Below are positions 44,275-53,440 of a stretch of DNA of 64,000 nucleotides, piece by piece. The DNA is from Lachnospiraceae bacterium 10-1. GTDB lineage: Bacteria; Bacillota; Clostridia; Lachnospirales; Lachnospiraceae. Both the position numbers and the translations under genes were made by a program. The stretch spans positions 1,103,940-1,167,939 of the forward strand of contig KE159799.1 in NCBI GenBank assembly GCA_000403495.2. The letters are read 5' to 3'. The notes beneath the pieces were generated by a model. It ran no database searches. It was not told the origin of the DNA and worked only from the letters and a program-made list of their open reading frames with translations. Every line of letters begins with the position of its first letter. The first letter of the stretch is position 1.

Positions 44275-44817
44275 TTAGTTATAGGTTTTTCCTATAATTT
44301 CAACTTGACACATTTTCATGGTTAAAAGCGCTGCCTGATGACTTTCCGGCGTCACTCCCGCACAACACTTGGCATTTACCGTAAGTTCTGTCTCCGGCAG
44401 TTTAGCCTTTAATAATAGTGCATTGGATACCACGCAGATATCAGTACAAAGTCCTATAAGCTCTATTTTAAGTTCCTCCTTCTGCGCCAATTCATATAAA
44501 TACTCAGCCATCTGTTCGGAGCCAAAAACAGGCTTTTCAAATATTTTTGCTTCTGCCTTTTCTAATTCTTCTGCAATTTCTTCCCCAAATTCCCAGCCCT
44601 TTGTTCCTTTTATGCAGTGGGGAACAGGCAGGTGCCTGCCCTCGGAGGTATTCATATAGTCATCTTTATGGGTATCCATTGTTGCAATTACCAATTGCCC
44701 TTTATAATCCCTGATCCGTTCTGCCACACCACTTACAATAGCCTGGGCTTCTTTCGTCCCCAATGCTCCATCAATAAAATCATTCTGCATATCAATTACA
44801 ACCAATACATTTTTCAT
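44275..44817 (-). CDS. Cysteine hydrolase, isochorismatase/nicotinamidase family
   Basis: Hydrolase of 180 residues with the catalytic triad visible: Asp in VVIDMQNDFIDG, Lys in FEKPVFGS and Cys in IGLCTDICVVSNAL. The cis-peptide and metal residues (MDTHKDDY, HCIKGTKGWE) resemble nicotinamidases such as PncA, which turn nicotinamide into nicotinate in NAD salvage. The size also fits. GGAGAAG precedes the ATG. It stands alone between metQ and the ABC exporter pair. Confidence 0.88.
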   Translation of the reverse strand: MKNVLVVIDMQNDFIDGALGTKEAQAIVSGVAERIRDYKGQLVIATMDTHKDDYMNTSEGRHLPVPHCIKGTKGWEFGEEIAEELEKAEAKIFEKPVFGSEQMAEYLYELAQKEELKIELIGLCTDICVVSNALLLKAKLPETELTVNAKCCAGVTPESHQAALLTMKMCQVEIIGKTYN

Positions 44818-44880
44818 ATCTCTTCTCCTTTTCCTCTTGTGGTGCTGACTTATTTATCTTTAATCTGCCTGTTTTCAGAC

Positions 44881-46887
44881 TTAATCCAGTTCGGTCAATC
44901 CGGTATACAGCTCATAATACCTTCCTTTTTGCTCAAGCAGATCATCATGATCTCCCCGCTCTATAATTTCTCCGTTTTCCAGCACCATAATAGCATTTGC
45001 ATTCCTTACGGTGGAAAGTCTGTGTGCGATCACCAGGGTGGTTCTTGTCGCCATCAAACGATCCATTCCTCTTTCTATATGCTTCTCCGTCCGGGTATCC
45101 ACAGAGCTGGTAGCCTCATCTAAAATCAAAACAGGCGCTTTTGATATTGCCGCCCTTGCAATATTAATAAGCTGCCTTTGTCCCTGGCTTAAGTTTGCAC
45201 CGTCCCCCTCTAACATAGTATCATATCCATGCTCCAGCCGCATGATAAAAGAATGAGCACTGGCTGTCCTTGCTGCCTGTTCCACTTCTTCATCTGTTGC
45301 ATCCAGCCTGCCATAACGGATATTTTCGCGCACTGTCCCTGTAAACAAATGAGTGTCCTGCAGAACCATTGCAATATTTTTTCTTAAAGAATCTCTGTTA
45401 AACTCCGTAACAGGAATACCATCAATGGTAATCACTCCCTCATCAATATCATAAAACCGATTGATCAGATTGGTAATCGTTGTTTTACCTGCACCGGTAG
45501 AACCAACAAATGCAATTTTCTGCCCCGGTTTTGCATAGAGGGAAACCTTCTTTAAAATAATTTTCTCAGGTGTATAGCCAAAAGTCACATCCTTAAGGGT
45601 TACCGCCCCTTTCATTTCCTTATAATAATAGTGTTCATCCTGCCTTATTACACCTTCCATAAATCCTTCCGATTTCGTCAGGGGATTATCTTTTGGAATC
45701 ACATAATAGCTTTTATCCTGCTCTGCTTCTATGCTGACTGCATACTCCCTATCCGGTTCTTCAGGAGCTTCATCCATCACCGCAAAAACTCTTTCCGCAC
45801 CAGCCAGTGCAGAAAAAATAGTGTTTACCTGCATTGCTACTTCATTGATGGGACGGGAAAACTGTCTGGAATAATTAACAAACACAGTAAATCCGCCCAC
45901 ATCAAATCCACGAAGCACGCACAAAATTCCACCCACGCATGCCGTAAGGGAATAGCTCACCTGACTTAACCCATTCATAACCGGCCCCATAATTCCTCCA
46001 AAGAACTGGGCCCTTATCAATTTTCCTTTTAAATCCGCATTTAAATATTCGAATTCTTCCCTTGATTCCTCTTCATGATTAAATACCTTGACAACCTTCT
46101 GTCCGGTAACTGTTTCTTCAATATAACCATTTAAGGTACCAATTGCCGCCTGCTGTGCACTGTAATACCGCCGGCTCTTTTTACCCACAAACTGCACAGC
46201 CTTAAGCATCACAGGAATCATCACTATAGTAATAAGCGTCAGCCATACATTGGTATACAGCATCAATGCAAAGGTTCCTATAATGCTGATGGTTCCGGAA
46301 ATCAGTTGAACTACAGTGTTATTCAGCATTTCTCCAACAGCATCCACGTCATTGGTAAACCGGCTCATCATATCACCGTTATTATGAGTGTCATAATACT
46401 TTACCGGAAGTTTTTGAAGTTTTCCGAACAAGTCATTCCTCAGTTTGCAAATCGCCCCCTGGGATATGGTGATCATAATTCTCTGTTGAAGATATTGTGC
46501 CAGAATTCCTATCAGGTAAACTCCCATCATTGCCAGAATTCCTTTTAGCAAAAATGCAGTGCTTCCATTTTCTGACGTAAGCCCGTTTATGATGGGACGC
46601 AGCATGTAGGATCCGGCAAGATTTGCAATGGTTCCGCCAATGACGCAAAATGCCACCACCATCAGTTTCCATTTATCCTGAGAAATATAGGAAAGCAGTC
46701 TGCCAACTGTTTTTTTCACATTTTTCGGCTTTCCGCCTGCCATTCCATTCCGCCCGCGGCCACCATGAGGTCCTCCATGCGCCCCTCCTGGTCTGCCTCC
46801 CATTCCTGTCTCCATAACGGCATCTTCCTTGGGATTTAGCCTGCTTTCATACTTTTTCTGCAAATATTCCAGCTTTTCCTGCCTCAT
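44881..46887 (-). CDS. ABC exporter half-transporter, second subunit of a heterodimer
   Basis: Fused membrane and ATPase protein, 668 residues. An unusual Gly/His/Arg-rich N-terminal extension (residues 28-55) precedes six transmembrane helices. An insertion of about 50 residues lies between the membrane part and the nucleotide domain. Motifs are Walker A GSTGAGKTT, signature LSQGQRQ and Walker B APVLILDEATSSVD. The ATG overlaps the stop of the upstream partner. Such MarR-linked pairs export drugs or peptides (BmrCD- or LmrCD-like). Confidence 0.92.
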   Translation of the reverse strand: MRQEKLEYLQKKYESRLNPKEDAVMETGMGGRPGGAHGGPHGGRGRNGMAGGKPKNVKKTVGRLLSYISQDKWKLMVVAFCVIGGTIANLAGSYMLRPIINGLTSENGSTAFLLKGILAMMGVYLIGILAQYLQQRIMITISQGAICKLRNDLFGKLQKLPVKYYDTHNNGDMMSRFTNDVDAVGEMLNNTVVQLISGTISIIGTFALMLYTNVWLTLITIVMIPVMLKAVQFVGKKSRRYYSAQQAAIGTLNGYIEETVTGQKVVKVFNHEEESREEFEYLNADLKGKLIRAQFFGGIMGPVMNGLSQVSYSLTACVGGILCVLRGFDVGGFTVFVNYSRQFSRPINEVAMQVNTIFSALAGAERVFAVMDEAPEEPDREYAVSIEAEQDKSYYVIPKDNPLTKSEGFMEGVIRQDEHYYYKEMKGAVTLKDVTFGYTPEKIILKKVSLYAKPGQKIAFVGSTGAGKTTITNLINRFYDIDEGVITIDGIPVTEFNRDSLRKNIAMVLQDTHLFTGTVRENIRYGRLDATDEEVEQAARTASAHSFIMRLEHGYDTMLEGDGANLSQGQRQLINIARAAISKAPVLILDEATSSVDTRTEKHIERGMDRLMATRTTLVIAHRLSTVRNANAIMVLENGEIIERGDHDDLLEQKGRYYELYTGLTELD

Positions 46888-48620
46888 GATGCACTTACCT
46901 CCTTATCCATCTGAGAGTAATAGATTTCCTGATACTGCTCACATACTTTCAGGAGCTGCTCGTGACTGCCATTTCCAACAATTTTTCCTTCATCCAAAAC
47001 CAAAATCCGGTCTGCTTCCATCACGGAAGAAATCCTCTGTGCAATAATTATTTTGGTGGTGTTCTTTAAAGTACTGCCAAAGCTTTCCCTGATCTTAGCC
47101 TCTGTTGCAGTATCCACCGCACTGGTAGAATCATCCAAAATCAAAATCTTCGGCTTCTTTAGAAGCGCCCTTGCAATACAAAGCCGCTGCTTTTGTCCGC
47201 CTGACACATTCACTCCGCCTTGTCCTAACTCCGTTTGATAGCCTTCCGTAAAGGAACTGACAAAAGCATCTGCCTGGGCTGCCTTTGAAACCTCCAAAAG
47301 TTCCTCTTGGGAGGCGTTATTATTTCCCCACATAAGATTTTCAGCAATAGAGCCGGAAAAAAGAACATTTTTCTGCAATACCATGCCTACACCGTCCCGC
47401 AGATTTTTTAAGGAATAATCCTTTACATCCACACCATCCACCAGAACCTGGCCTGCATCCACATCATAAAGACGGGGAATCATCTGCACCAGCGTAGTCT
47501 TCCCACAGCCGGTAGAGCCAATAATGCCCAGCACCTGTCCGCTCTCTACCCGAAAAGTGATATGAGAAAGAACCGGTTCCTGGTTATCCTTATAATATCT
47601 GAAAGAAACATCCTTAAATTCCACTCTGCCGCTTTCCACCTTTTTCTCAGGCAGGGCGCAATTTTCATCTGTCAAATTAATCTCAGCATCAAGCACCTGC
47701 GCAATACGCCGGAAGGAAGCCAACGCCCTTGAACTCTGCAAAAGCACCATTGCAAGCATCATAAGCGACATAAGGATCTGAACAATGTAAGTGGTAAAGG
47801 CTGTCAAATCTCCTACCGGCATGGTGCCTGCAAGAATCTGCTTTCCACCAAACCACACAACCCCCAGCGTAGTTGCATTCATCATAAACATCATAATAGG
47901 CATATTTAAAATGACTACTTTAAATGCATTTAAACTGGATTGTTTCAATTCCTCATTAGAAGCCGCAAACCGCTGCTTTTCATGTTCTTCCCTTACAAAA
48001 GATTTAATCACCCGTACGTTAGTCAGTACTTCCTGTATGTTAGAGTTCAGCGTATCCAGTTTTTTCTGCATGATCTCAAATCTTGGAAATGCCGTCTTTA
48101 TTACAATAGCAATAAGTAAAATTAAAACAGGTATTACTACCAGCACCACCAAAGCAAGCTGAAAGTTCATCATAAATGCCATAAAAAGTGCACCAACCAG
48201 CATTCCCGGTGCACGAAGCATCATACGAAGTGCCATATTGATCAGATTCTGTACCTGGGTAATATCATTAGTCATCCTGGTCACCAGCGAACCGGTACTG
48301 AACTGGTCTAAATTGGAAAAAGAAAATTTCTGTACCTTGTCAAAAACATCACTTCTAAGCGCAGATGAAAAACTGATGGATGCCTTTGCTGCAAAATAGG
48401 CTCCGCCAATTCCCCCTATAATCATAAATGCCGCCACGCCCAGCATAGCTCCGCCCATACCTGTAATATAAGACACATCATGATTTGCCGCCCCTATATT
48501 AATGATATTTGCCATAAGCTTCGGCAGTACAACTTCACCGATTACCTCAATGATCATCAAAATCGGCCCTAAAATAAACGCCGGCAAATATGGTTTTATA
48601 TACTTCCAATATCTTTTCAT
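46884..48620 (-). CDS. ABC exporter half-transporter, first subunit of a heterodimer
   Basis: Protein of 578 residues with six N-terminal helices and a C-terminal ATPase: Walker A GSTGCGKTT, signature VSGGQKQR, Walker B LILDDSTSAVD. The residue after Walker B is Asp, not Glu, so this subunit holds the degenerate catalytic site and its partner the active one, as in other heterodimeric exporters. I prefer the ATG at 48620 (AAGGAG nine bases upstream) to the TTG at 48629. It follows the MarR repressor gene by 30 bases. Confidence 0.92.
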   Translation of the reverse strand: MKRYWKYIKPYLPAFILGPILMIIEVIGEVVLPKLMANIINIGAANHDVSYITGMGGAMLGVAAFMIIGGIGGAYFAAKASISFSSALRSDVFDKVQKFSFSNLDQFSTGSLVTRMTNDITQVQNLINMALRMMLRAPGMLVGALFMAFMMNFQLALVVLVVIPVLILLIAIVIKTAFPRFEIMQKKLDTLNSNIQEVLTNVRVIKSFVREEHEKQRFAASNEELKQSSLNAFKVVILNMPIMMFMMNATTLGVVWFGGKQILAGTMPVGDLTAFTTYIVQILMSLMMLAMVLLQSSRALASFRRIAQVLDAEINLTDENCALPEKKVESGRVEFKDVSFRYYKDNQEPVLSHITFRVESGQVLGIIGSTGCGKTTLVQMIPRLYDVDAGQVLVDGVDVKDYSLKNLRDGVGMVLQKNVLFSGSIAENLMWGNNNASQEELLEVSKAAQADAFVSSFTEGYQTELGQGGVNVSGGQKQRLCIARALLKKPKILILDDSTSAVDTATEAKIRESFGSTLKNTTKIIIAQRISSVMEADRILVLDEGKIVGNGSHEQLLKVCEQYQEIYYSQMDKEVSAS

Positions 48621-48650
48621 TTCATACAACTCCTTCCGCTGCCTTATAAA

Positions 48651-49112
48651 TTATGGATTATCTTTTTGGGAGAGGTTATGATAATACCGCTCTTCATTTT
48701 GAATCACACGCCCCAGAAACGCAGCATATGTCTCCAGTTCTTCCTGGGAAAATCCCTCAAACATAGCATCCTCTATTTCCTGAAAATACAAAATGCTTTG
48801 ATCAATTGCTTTTTTCCCTTTATCTGTGATAACCACATGATTCATGCGGTTATCTTCCGCATCACATGACCTGGTAATATAGCCGGCCTTTTCCAGTTTT
48901 TTCAAAGAAACCGCCACTGCTGCCGGAGAAATCTCCAGCTTATTTGCAATGGCAGTCTGAGAGCAGTCCGGATTTTTTCCCAAAATCATCAGCAGCCTGT
49001 GCTGGCTCCTGTAAATTCCGGTATCCTCAACCTTTTTACCAATTACACGCTTCATTGCCTGATCTGACTGCCGAAAAAGATTAACAATTTGATGCTGCAG
49101 CTCTTTTCGCAT
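48651..49112 (-). CDS. MarR-family transcriptional regulator
   Basis: Repressor of 153 residues. The winged helix spans about 35-105, with SQTAIANKLEISPAAVAVSLKKLEKAGYITR and DAEDNRMNHVVITDKG in the wing. GAGGAGG lies five bases upstream. It is the first gene of the exporter operon and is followed by both ABC genes. A perfect palindrome lies between the promoter and this gene, so it very probably represses its own operon until a drug-like ligand binds. Confidence 0.93.
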   Translation of the reverse strand: MRKELQHQIVNLFRQSDQAMKRVIGKKVEDTGIYRSQHRLLMILGKNPDCSQTAIANKLEISPAAVAVSLKKLEKAGYITRSCDAEDNRMNHVVITDKGKKAIDQSILYFQEIEDAMFEGFSQEELETYAAFLGRVIQNEERYYHNLSQKDNP

Positions 49113-49132
49113 AATGCCTCCTCAAACAAATA

Positions 49133-49146
49133 ATTAACTAGTTAAT
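49133..49146. promoter_or_regulatory. MarR operator palindrome
   Basis: ATTAACTAGTTAAT is a perfect 14-base palindrome placed at about +2 to +15 of the exporter operon transcript. MarR proteins bind AT-rich palindromes of this size. Confidence 0.75.
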
Positions 49147-49154
49147 CATTTGCT

Positions 49155-49184
49155 ATTATATTCTCCTTTTCCAACATATGTCAA
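49155..49184 (-). promoter_or_regulatory. Promoter of the MarR-ABC exporter operon
   Basis: Minus strand: perfect -35 TTGACA (49179-49184), 18-base spacer, perfect -10 TATAAT (49155-49160). Such a strong promoter next to an operator is typical of a tightly repressed unit. Confidence 0.85.
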
Positions 49185-49241
49185 CCTTAAAAATAAAGCT
49201 TCATAAAAGTTTACAAAAATGAAATATTTTTTAGAAAGATT

Positions 49242-50012
49242 TTATAAAACCAAGGTTAGCAAATAGAGCACCAGCAAATGTGCCGGATAAAAGATGTAAA
49301 AGAAATACTTTAATCTGATTCCTCTTTTCCCATTGTACAAAGCAATAAAAACAAAAGCAAAAGGAGCTGTAATCTCCCATAAAAATGCAATACAGCCGGC
49401 AATGATCTGTTCCAGTTTATTTCTGCGGAACAAATACAAAAATGCAACAGCTATAATGCCATGTACGCCATAATCGCAGTAAATCAGCTCCGATAAAACT
49501 GAAGCAGCACAAAAAACGGCCGCCTGGCCTGCCAGTCTGAAAAAGAAATTTTGGCATCTTTTTTCTATTTTCTCCATAAGCCAGATCATCAAAAAGCCGA
49601 TAAGCAAAGTAAAAAATACATTTTGATAATAGGGATAAAAAACTTCCCCATTTTGAGCCAGGTCAAAAGGTATTTCTGATATCAGTGCAAAGGCAAAAAG
49701 CCTGCCTGCGTACTTCAACCTGCTTTTTGTCTTTTCAAATCCCTCTGTCAATAAAAAACAATAGATGGGAAATGCCATTCTTCCAATGATCCTGCGCATT
49801 ACCTGATATGCAAAATATACCCAGCCTGTAGAAGATACCTGTATCAGCTCCTGCATATATCCTAAAGAAAAATCAGCTACGGAATAAATTCCATTATCAA
49901 CTAAAATATTGCCCAGCAAAACTGCTGCCGTATGATCAGTCAACATACATACCACTGCAATAATCTTTAAAGTGCCTCCACTGATCCCTATTGTTTTTTG
50001 AACCTTATCCAT
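49242..50012 (-). CDS. TraX-family membrane protein
   Basis: Integral membrane protein of about 256 residues with seven or more helices. It starts with the family's signature region ISGGTLKIIAVVCMLTDHTAAVLL and has RRIIGRMAFPIYCFLLTEGFEKTKS and FYIFYPAHLLVLYLL. TraX was first named for acetylation of F-pilin; chromosomal members in Firmicutes have no known role. The start is uncertain: ATG 50012 fits the family best, with AAGGGAG 13 bases before it, and ATG 50024 is too close to that site. Confidence 0.85.
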   Translation of the reverse strand: MDKVQKTIGISGGTLKIIAVVCMLTDHTAAVLLGNILVDNGIYSVADFSLGYMQELIQVSSTGWVYFAYQVMRRIIGRMAFPIYCFLLTEGFEKTKSRLKYAGRLFAFALISEIPFDLAQNGEVFYPYYQNVFFTLLIGFLMIWLMEKIEKRCQNFFFRLAGQAAVFCAASVLSELIYCDYGVHGIIAVAFLYLFRRNKLEQIIAGCIAFLWEITAPFAFVFIALYNGKRGIRLKYFFYIFYPAHLLVLYLLTLVL

Positions 50013-50153
50013 GTTTATAACCATGCTCCCTTCAAAGCCCGGAGACTTTGTCCGCAGCACAAATCTCCTGATTGATATTTTCAATTTTTTTCTTCAGGCA
50101 AATCCCCTGATACACTATATTAATTGTTATGTAATAGCATAAATCAATTTCAT

Positions 50154-50292
50154 AGGCCTGGCAAGTGGCTGCTTCGCATCCGTCGCCGCTTCGCGGCTTG
50201 TCTTTTACTCATTAAAGGGGCGCTCCGCTCATAGAGAAAACAGGTCATCCTCAGGCATGCAAGCATGCCGCGTATGATCTGTTTTCTCTATG
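50154..50292. repeat. GC-rich intergenic element with a large hairpin
   Basis: A block of composition unlike its surroundings. It includes CGTCGCCGCTTCGCGGC-type short palindromes and, at 50230-50292, a long hairpin. The outer arms CATAGAGAAAACAG and CTGTTTTCTCTATG are perfect over 14 bases. The inner part holds GGCATGC-AA-GCATGCC. It resembles dispersed intergenic repeats of clostridial genomes, but copies elsewhere cannot be checked here. It could also be the leader of the following ECF gene. Confidence 0.5.
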
Positions 50293-50418
50293 GCTGAACT
50301 GGTATGGTAAAAAATATTCATCTTGGTACTTTTTTAGAGTCCAAACTTATGTATAATAAGTTAAAAATAATATTTGAGGAGAATAAATGCTTTTGTGAAT
50401 GCAGTTCACAATGCAGAA

Positions 50419-51009
50419 ATGAGAATGTTTATGAAAAATCAGGCTGTACAAAAAATTGCAATGACCGGCCTTATGGCTGCTTTATCTTATGTAGTGTTTA
50501 CCTTTTTACAGATCAAGATTCCTCTTCCCGGCGGAGATGCAACTTCCATTCATTTAGGAAATGCTGTCTGTGTGCTGGGGGCTTTGATTCTTGGCGGTTT
50601 TTATGGAGGCTTAGGCGGCGCTATCGGCATGACCATCGGTGATCTGCTGGATCCGGTCTATGTGATCTATGCCCCTAAAACTTTTGTTTTAAAGCTCTGC
50701 ATCGGCCTGATCACCGGCCTTGTGGCTCATAAGCTTGGAAAAATAACAATGGAAACCGACCGGAAAAAGGTGGCTCTCTACTCTGTTTTTGCTGCCATCA
50801 GCGGCCTTTTATTTAATGTAATTTTTGATCCCCTGATCGGCTACTTTTACAAATTGACTATTTTAGGAAAACCGGCGGCCGAGTTGACGCTTGCATGGAA
50901 TATTGCTTCCACTTCCATTAATGCAGTCACCTCAGCCATCGTATCAGTAACTGTTTATCTTACTCTTCGCCCTGCCTTAAAAAAAGCCGGTTTCTTCTTT
51001 ACTTTATAG
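50419..51009 (+). CDS. ECF transporter S component (substrate unknown)
   Basis: Substrate-binding membrane subunit of an energy-coupling-factor vitamin importer, about 196 residues and six helices. It begins near KNQAVQKIAMTGLMAALSYVVFTFL, with IPLPGGDATSIHLGNAVCVLGALILGG and the AAASAxG-like helix region replaced by GGLGGAIGMTIGDLL. The exact vitamin is not recognisable; pantothenate or folate types are possible. The start is unclear: ATG 50419 is chosen, but the best ribosome site (GAGGAG, 50376-50381) lies before a three-codon frame ATG-CTT-TTG-TGA at 50387. No ECF ATPase or T gene is adjacent. Confidence 0.85.
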   Translation: MRMFMKNQAVQKIAMTGLMAALSYVVFTFLQIKIPLPGGDATSIHLGNAVCVLGALILGGFYGGLGGAIGMTIGDLLDPVYVIYAPKTFVLKLCIGLITGLVAHKLGKITMETDRKKVALYSVFAAISGLLFNVIFDPLIGYFYKLTILGKPAAELTLAWNIASTSINAVTSAIVSVTVYLTLRPALKKAGFFFTL

Positions 51010-51010
51010 A

Positions 51011-51253
51011 CTAAATAAAACACAGTTTAAGCGGATTTAACAAAAATCCTACCAACTTAAAACAGGCAATTCCCAGCGGTATAAAGATCAGTGTGCAGCA
51101 TAAGGCTGCACCTACCGCCCCGCAGATAATGGCACAAGGCAGACATAAGGCCAGTTTTAACACCAGCTTAAGTACACCCCCAACGATATGAAATGATAAG
51201 CCAATTACAAGAAAAACAATGAAAAATACTGCGAAAATCGTTAATGTAATCAT
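51011..51253 (-). CDS. Small two-helix membrane protein
   Basis: An 80-residue hydrophobic protein with two long membrane segments (about 3-40 and 43-72) and several Cys residues. It begins MITLTIFAVFFIVFLVIG. GGAGGGATTAT precedes the ATG. It is the last gene of the PadR-DUF1700-DUF4097 operon, 11 bases after the DUF4097 stop, and ends one base from the convergent ECF gene. Function unknown; a membrane accessory to the envelope-sensing operon is likely. Confidence 0.75.
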   Translation of the reverse strand: MITLTIFAVFFIVFLVIGLSFHIVGGVLKLVLKLALCLPCAIICGAVGAALCCTLIFIPLGIACFKLVGFLLNPLKLCFI

Positions 51254-51264
51254 ATAATCCCTCC

Positions 51265-52239
51265 TTATTGCTCTTGAAAACTGATGTTAATATTTCCTAA
51301 ATTACAACTAACTTCAAATTCTTTTGAAGCGTGATTGTTCACTCTTTGTTCTCTTCCCATACCGGAAAATCCCGATCCGCCTATTTCCACACTTCCCATA
51401 TCGCATTCAATATCATAATTAAAGGAATCCTGATCCTCCTGCAGTGAAAATTCTATATTACCCATGTCGGATTCCACTTCCACATTTCCCGAGGCGGTTC
51501 CTTCATAAATTCCTTCACCAACACCAACTGTAACGGAAATGTCTTTCGATATCATTTCGCCCGCTTCAATTCTTCCAGCTCCCACTTCTATGGAAAGCTC
51601 TTCTGACTCCACCTGATACATAATCAATTCTCCGGCGCCAATTGACGCCTCTATTTCCGCTGCGCCAATACCGGTAATTTCCATAACTCCTGCACCAACT
51701 TCTATATCCAGTTCCTCAAATCTTGTTCCCTGGGGAATTACCAATGTAATAACATTATCAGAAATATCTGCTCCAATTGTTTTTATTCCTTTAAATCCTT
51801 CTATATAAAGAGTTCCATCTTCTACTCTGTGATCACATTCACCTTTTCCCTGCACATAAATATCAACGATCCCGTCAGATGCGTCTTTTTCCTCAATAAC
51901 CATTCTTCCTGCACCTAATGTCAGATTAAGATCCCTGATCCCATCCAGAGACTGCTGCGCTTCCCATACATTCATTGATGCTATATGATCATTAACGCTA
52001 AGCTCTTTCGGGTTTTCATCATCATAGCGCTGATACCAGCCGCCGATATAGTAAATGCCATGCCAGGCATCCTCAAGCCGGTCAGCCACCCTTTCAAGAT
52101 TTTCCATAACTCTTTCGTCATTTCGTGCCCAGTAGGTAAAACTTCTACCTCCCACTACTGCACTGATCAGGCACAGTACACATCCCATTGCCGCCAGAAT
52201 ACCGGCCGCAGCCAGACTTCCCTTTACAAATTTTTTCAT
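51265..52239 (-). CDS. DUF4097-domain protein, membrane-anchored adhesin-like beta-helix
   Basis: A 324-residue protein with an N-terminal membrane helix (LAAAGILAAMGCVLCLISAVVG). The exported part repeats Gly/Ile-rich strands of the DUF4097 type (LTLGAGRMVIEE, IEVGAGVMEITG, ASIGAGELIMYQ, VGAGRIEAGEM, CDMGSVEIGGSG). The repeated GAG turns suggest a right-handed beta-helix. Overlaps DUF1700 by four bases. Members of this cassette are linked to envelope homeostasis; the ligand is unknown. Confidence 0.87.
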   Translation of the reverse strand: MKKFVKGSLAAAGILAAMGCVLCLISAVVGGRSFTYWARNDERVMENLERVADRLEDAWHGIYYIGGWYQRYDDENPKELSVNDHIASMNVWEAQQSLDGIRDLNLTLGAGRMVIEEKDASDGIVDIYVQGKGECDHRVEDGTLYIEGFKGIKTIGADISDNVITLVIPQGTRFEELDIEVGAGVMEITGIGAAEIEASIGAGELIMYQVESEELSIEVGAGRIEAGEMISKDISVTVGVGEGIYEGTASGNVEVESDMGNIEFSLQEDQDSFNYDIECDMGSVEIGGSGFSGMGREQRVNNHASKEFEVSCNLGNINISFQEQ

Positions 52240-53045
52240 ACTGCTTCCCCTCCCTTTTTGCCGAAAATCTTTTTAAATATATAACCGATTCCCTGAAAAA
52301 TACCTGGAATACATTTTCCAACCAGGAAAACTAAAACCAGTAAAAATAAAATACCAAGCGCCGCACAAATACAGGCACCCCCAATCAATCCAATTCCTGC
52401 AACCGGGTGCGGGATTATAGTCCCAAAGCCGGCACCTGCCAATGCAAAAGCTACAATAAACAAAACTGCCATTGCAATAGCAAATCCAAGACAAACGCAA
52501 AATAATCCGATGACCACACTCATAATCGCTGCTATTGCAGTTACTGCCAGTGCAAAAATAACCGGAGATAAGAAAACACATGCACAGACAATCAATACGA
52601 TCTCCCATGTGGGCATTCCTTCCTTTTCCCTGGTTACTCCAGTGCCGGAAATAGGTTTTTCGTTGCTGCTATCTTTGTCTGAACTCCCACCGGCCTGTGC
52701 GCCTTCTTTTTCCGCACCTGTCCCCCGCATGCCGGCATCTTTTCCATTTTCTGAACCAGATCCACCGCTGGCTGTTCTTTTTATAATGGCATTGGACTGT
52801 CCTATATTGCTATTTTTAAATCCACTTTCCGTAAACTCGCCCAGATTTTCATTTCCGCTAAGTCCATCCCTGACGATTCCGGCCACCTGTTCAGGAGAAC
52901 CAAGAGCCTTTATTACTTCCTGCTCATTTTCCCTTCCTGCATCATTAAAATAATCATTATAATATTGAAGCGCCTCTTCCCTCTCATTTGGTGAGATATC
53001 GGAGAGCAGTTCTTCCAATTGTCTCATGAATTTCCATCTGCTCAT
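52236..53045 (-). CDS. DUF1700 (HAAS-domain) membrane protein
   Basis: A 269-residue protein. The N-terminal HAAS-type helical domain (about 1-75) has LEELLSDISPNEREEALQYYNDYFNDAG and ALGSPEQVA. A Ser/Gly/Glu-rich linker follows (about 75-145), then four C-terminal membrane helices. HAAS domains interact with PadR regulators of the same operon in related systems. It overlaps both neighbours by four bases, so translation is coupled along the unit. Confidence 0.9.
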   Translation of the reverse strand: MSRWKFMRQLEELLSDISPNEREEALQYYNDYFNDAGRENEQEVIKALGSPEQVAGIVRDGLSGNENLGEFTESGFKNSNIGQSNAIIKRTASGGSGSENGKDAGMRGTGAEKEGAQAGGSSDKDSSNEKPISGTGVTREKEGMPTWEIVLIVCACVFLSPVIFALAVTAIAAIMSVVIGLFCVCLGFAIAMAVLFIVAFALAGAGFGTIIPHPVAGIGLIGGACICAALGILFLLVLVFLVGKCIPGIFQGIGYIFKKIFGKKGGEAV

Positions 53046-53365
53046 TTTTCCATTCCTCCCTCAAATATACTGTTAATCTTTGCAGAATATTTTCTCCATT
53101 CGCTTTCATACAAGTTAAGCTGCAATCTGCCTCTTTCTGTGGTCTTATAATATCTTCTGTTTCTGCCCGCACATTCCATATCATAAACCTCCAGACACTG
53201 ATCCTTTTGCAGCCTCCGAAGCACCGGGTACAATGTAGATTCGGAAAGCTCTATTACCTGCCTTACATCCTGGGTGATTTTATATCCATAGGCACCTTCC
53301 GATTCTCTGGATACCACCGCCAGAACAATAGCATCTAAAAGCGCTGCTCCCGTGTTAAAAACCAT
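53042..53365 (-). CDS. PadR-family transcriptional regulator
   Basis: Small repressor of 107 residues with the PadR winged helix: GAALLDAIVLAVVSRESEGAYGYKITQDV, LSESTLYPVLRRLQKDQCLEVY and RNRRYYKTTERGR. It starts after GAAGGGAG. It leads the operon with DUF1700, DUF4097 and the small membrane protein. The inverted repeat covering its promoter is its likely binding site. Confidence 0.93.
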   Translation of the reverse strand: MVFNTGAALLDAIVLAVVSRESEGAYGYKITQDVRQVIELSESTLYPVLRRLQKDQCLEVYDMECAGRNRRYYKTTERGRLQLNLYESEWRKYSAKINSIFEGGMEK

Positions 53366-53440
53366 AACCGCATCTCCCTTCTATTTTATTTAACGAAATA
53401 ACTCATTTTTTTACCTCACTAATATAAAAATTTAAATCCT

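Noticed and set aside
50085-50373. Vitamin riboswitch before the ECF gene
   Set aside because: I see strong hairpins but none of the conserved cores of TPP, FMN, cobalamin, THF or preQ1 riboswitches.
50304-50642. 112-codon plus-strand frame in another phase of the ECF gene
   Set aside because: It overlaps the transporter helices in a different frame and is Cys/Arg-rich.
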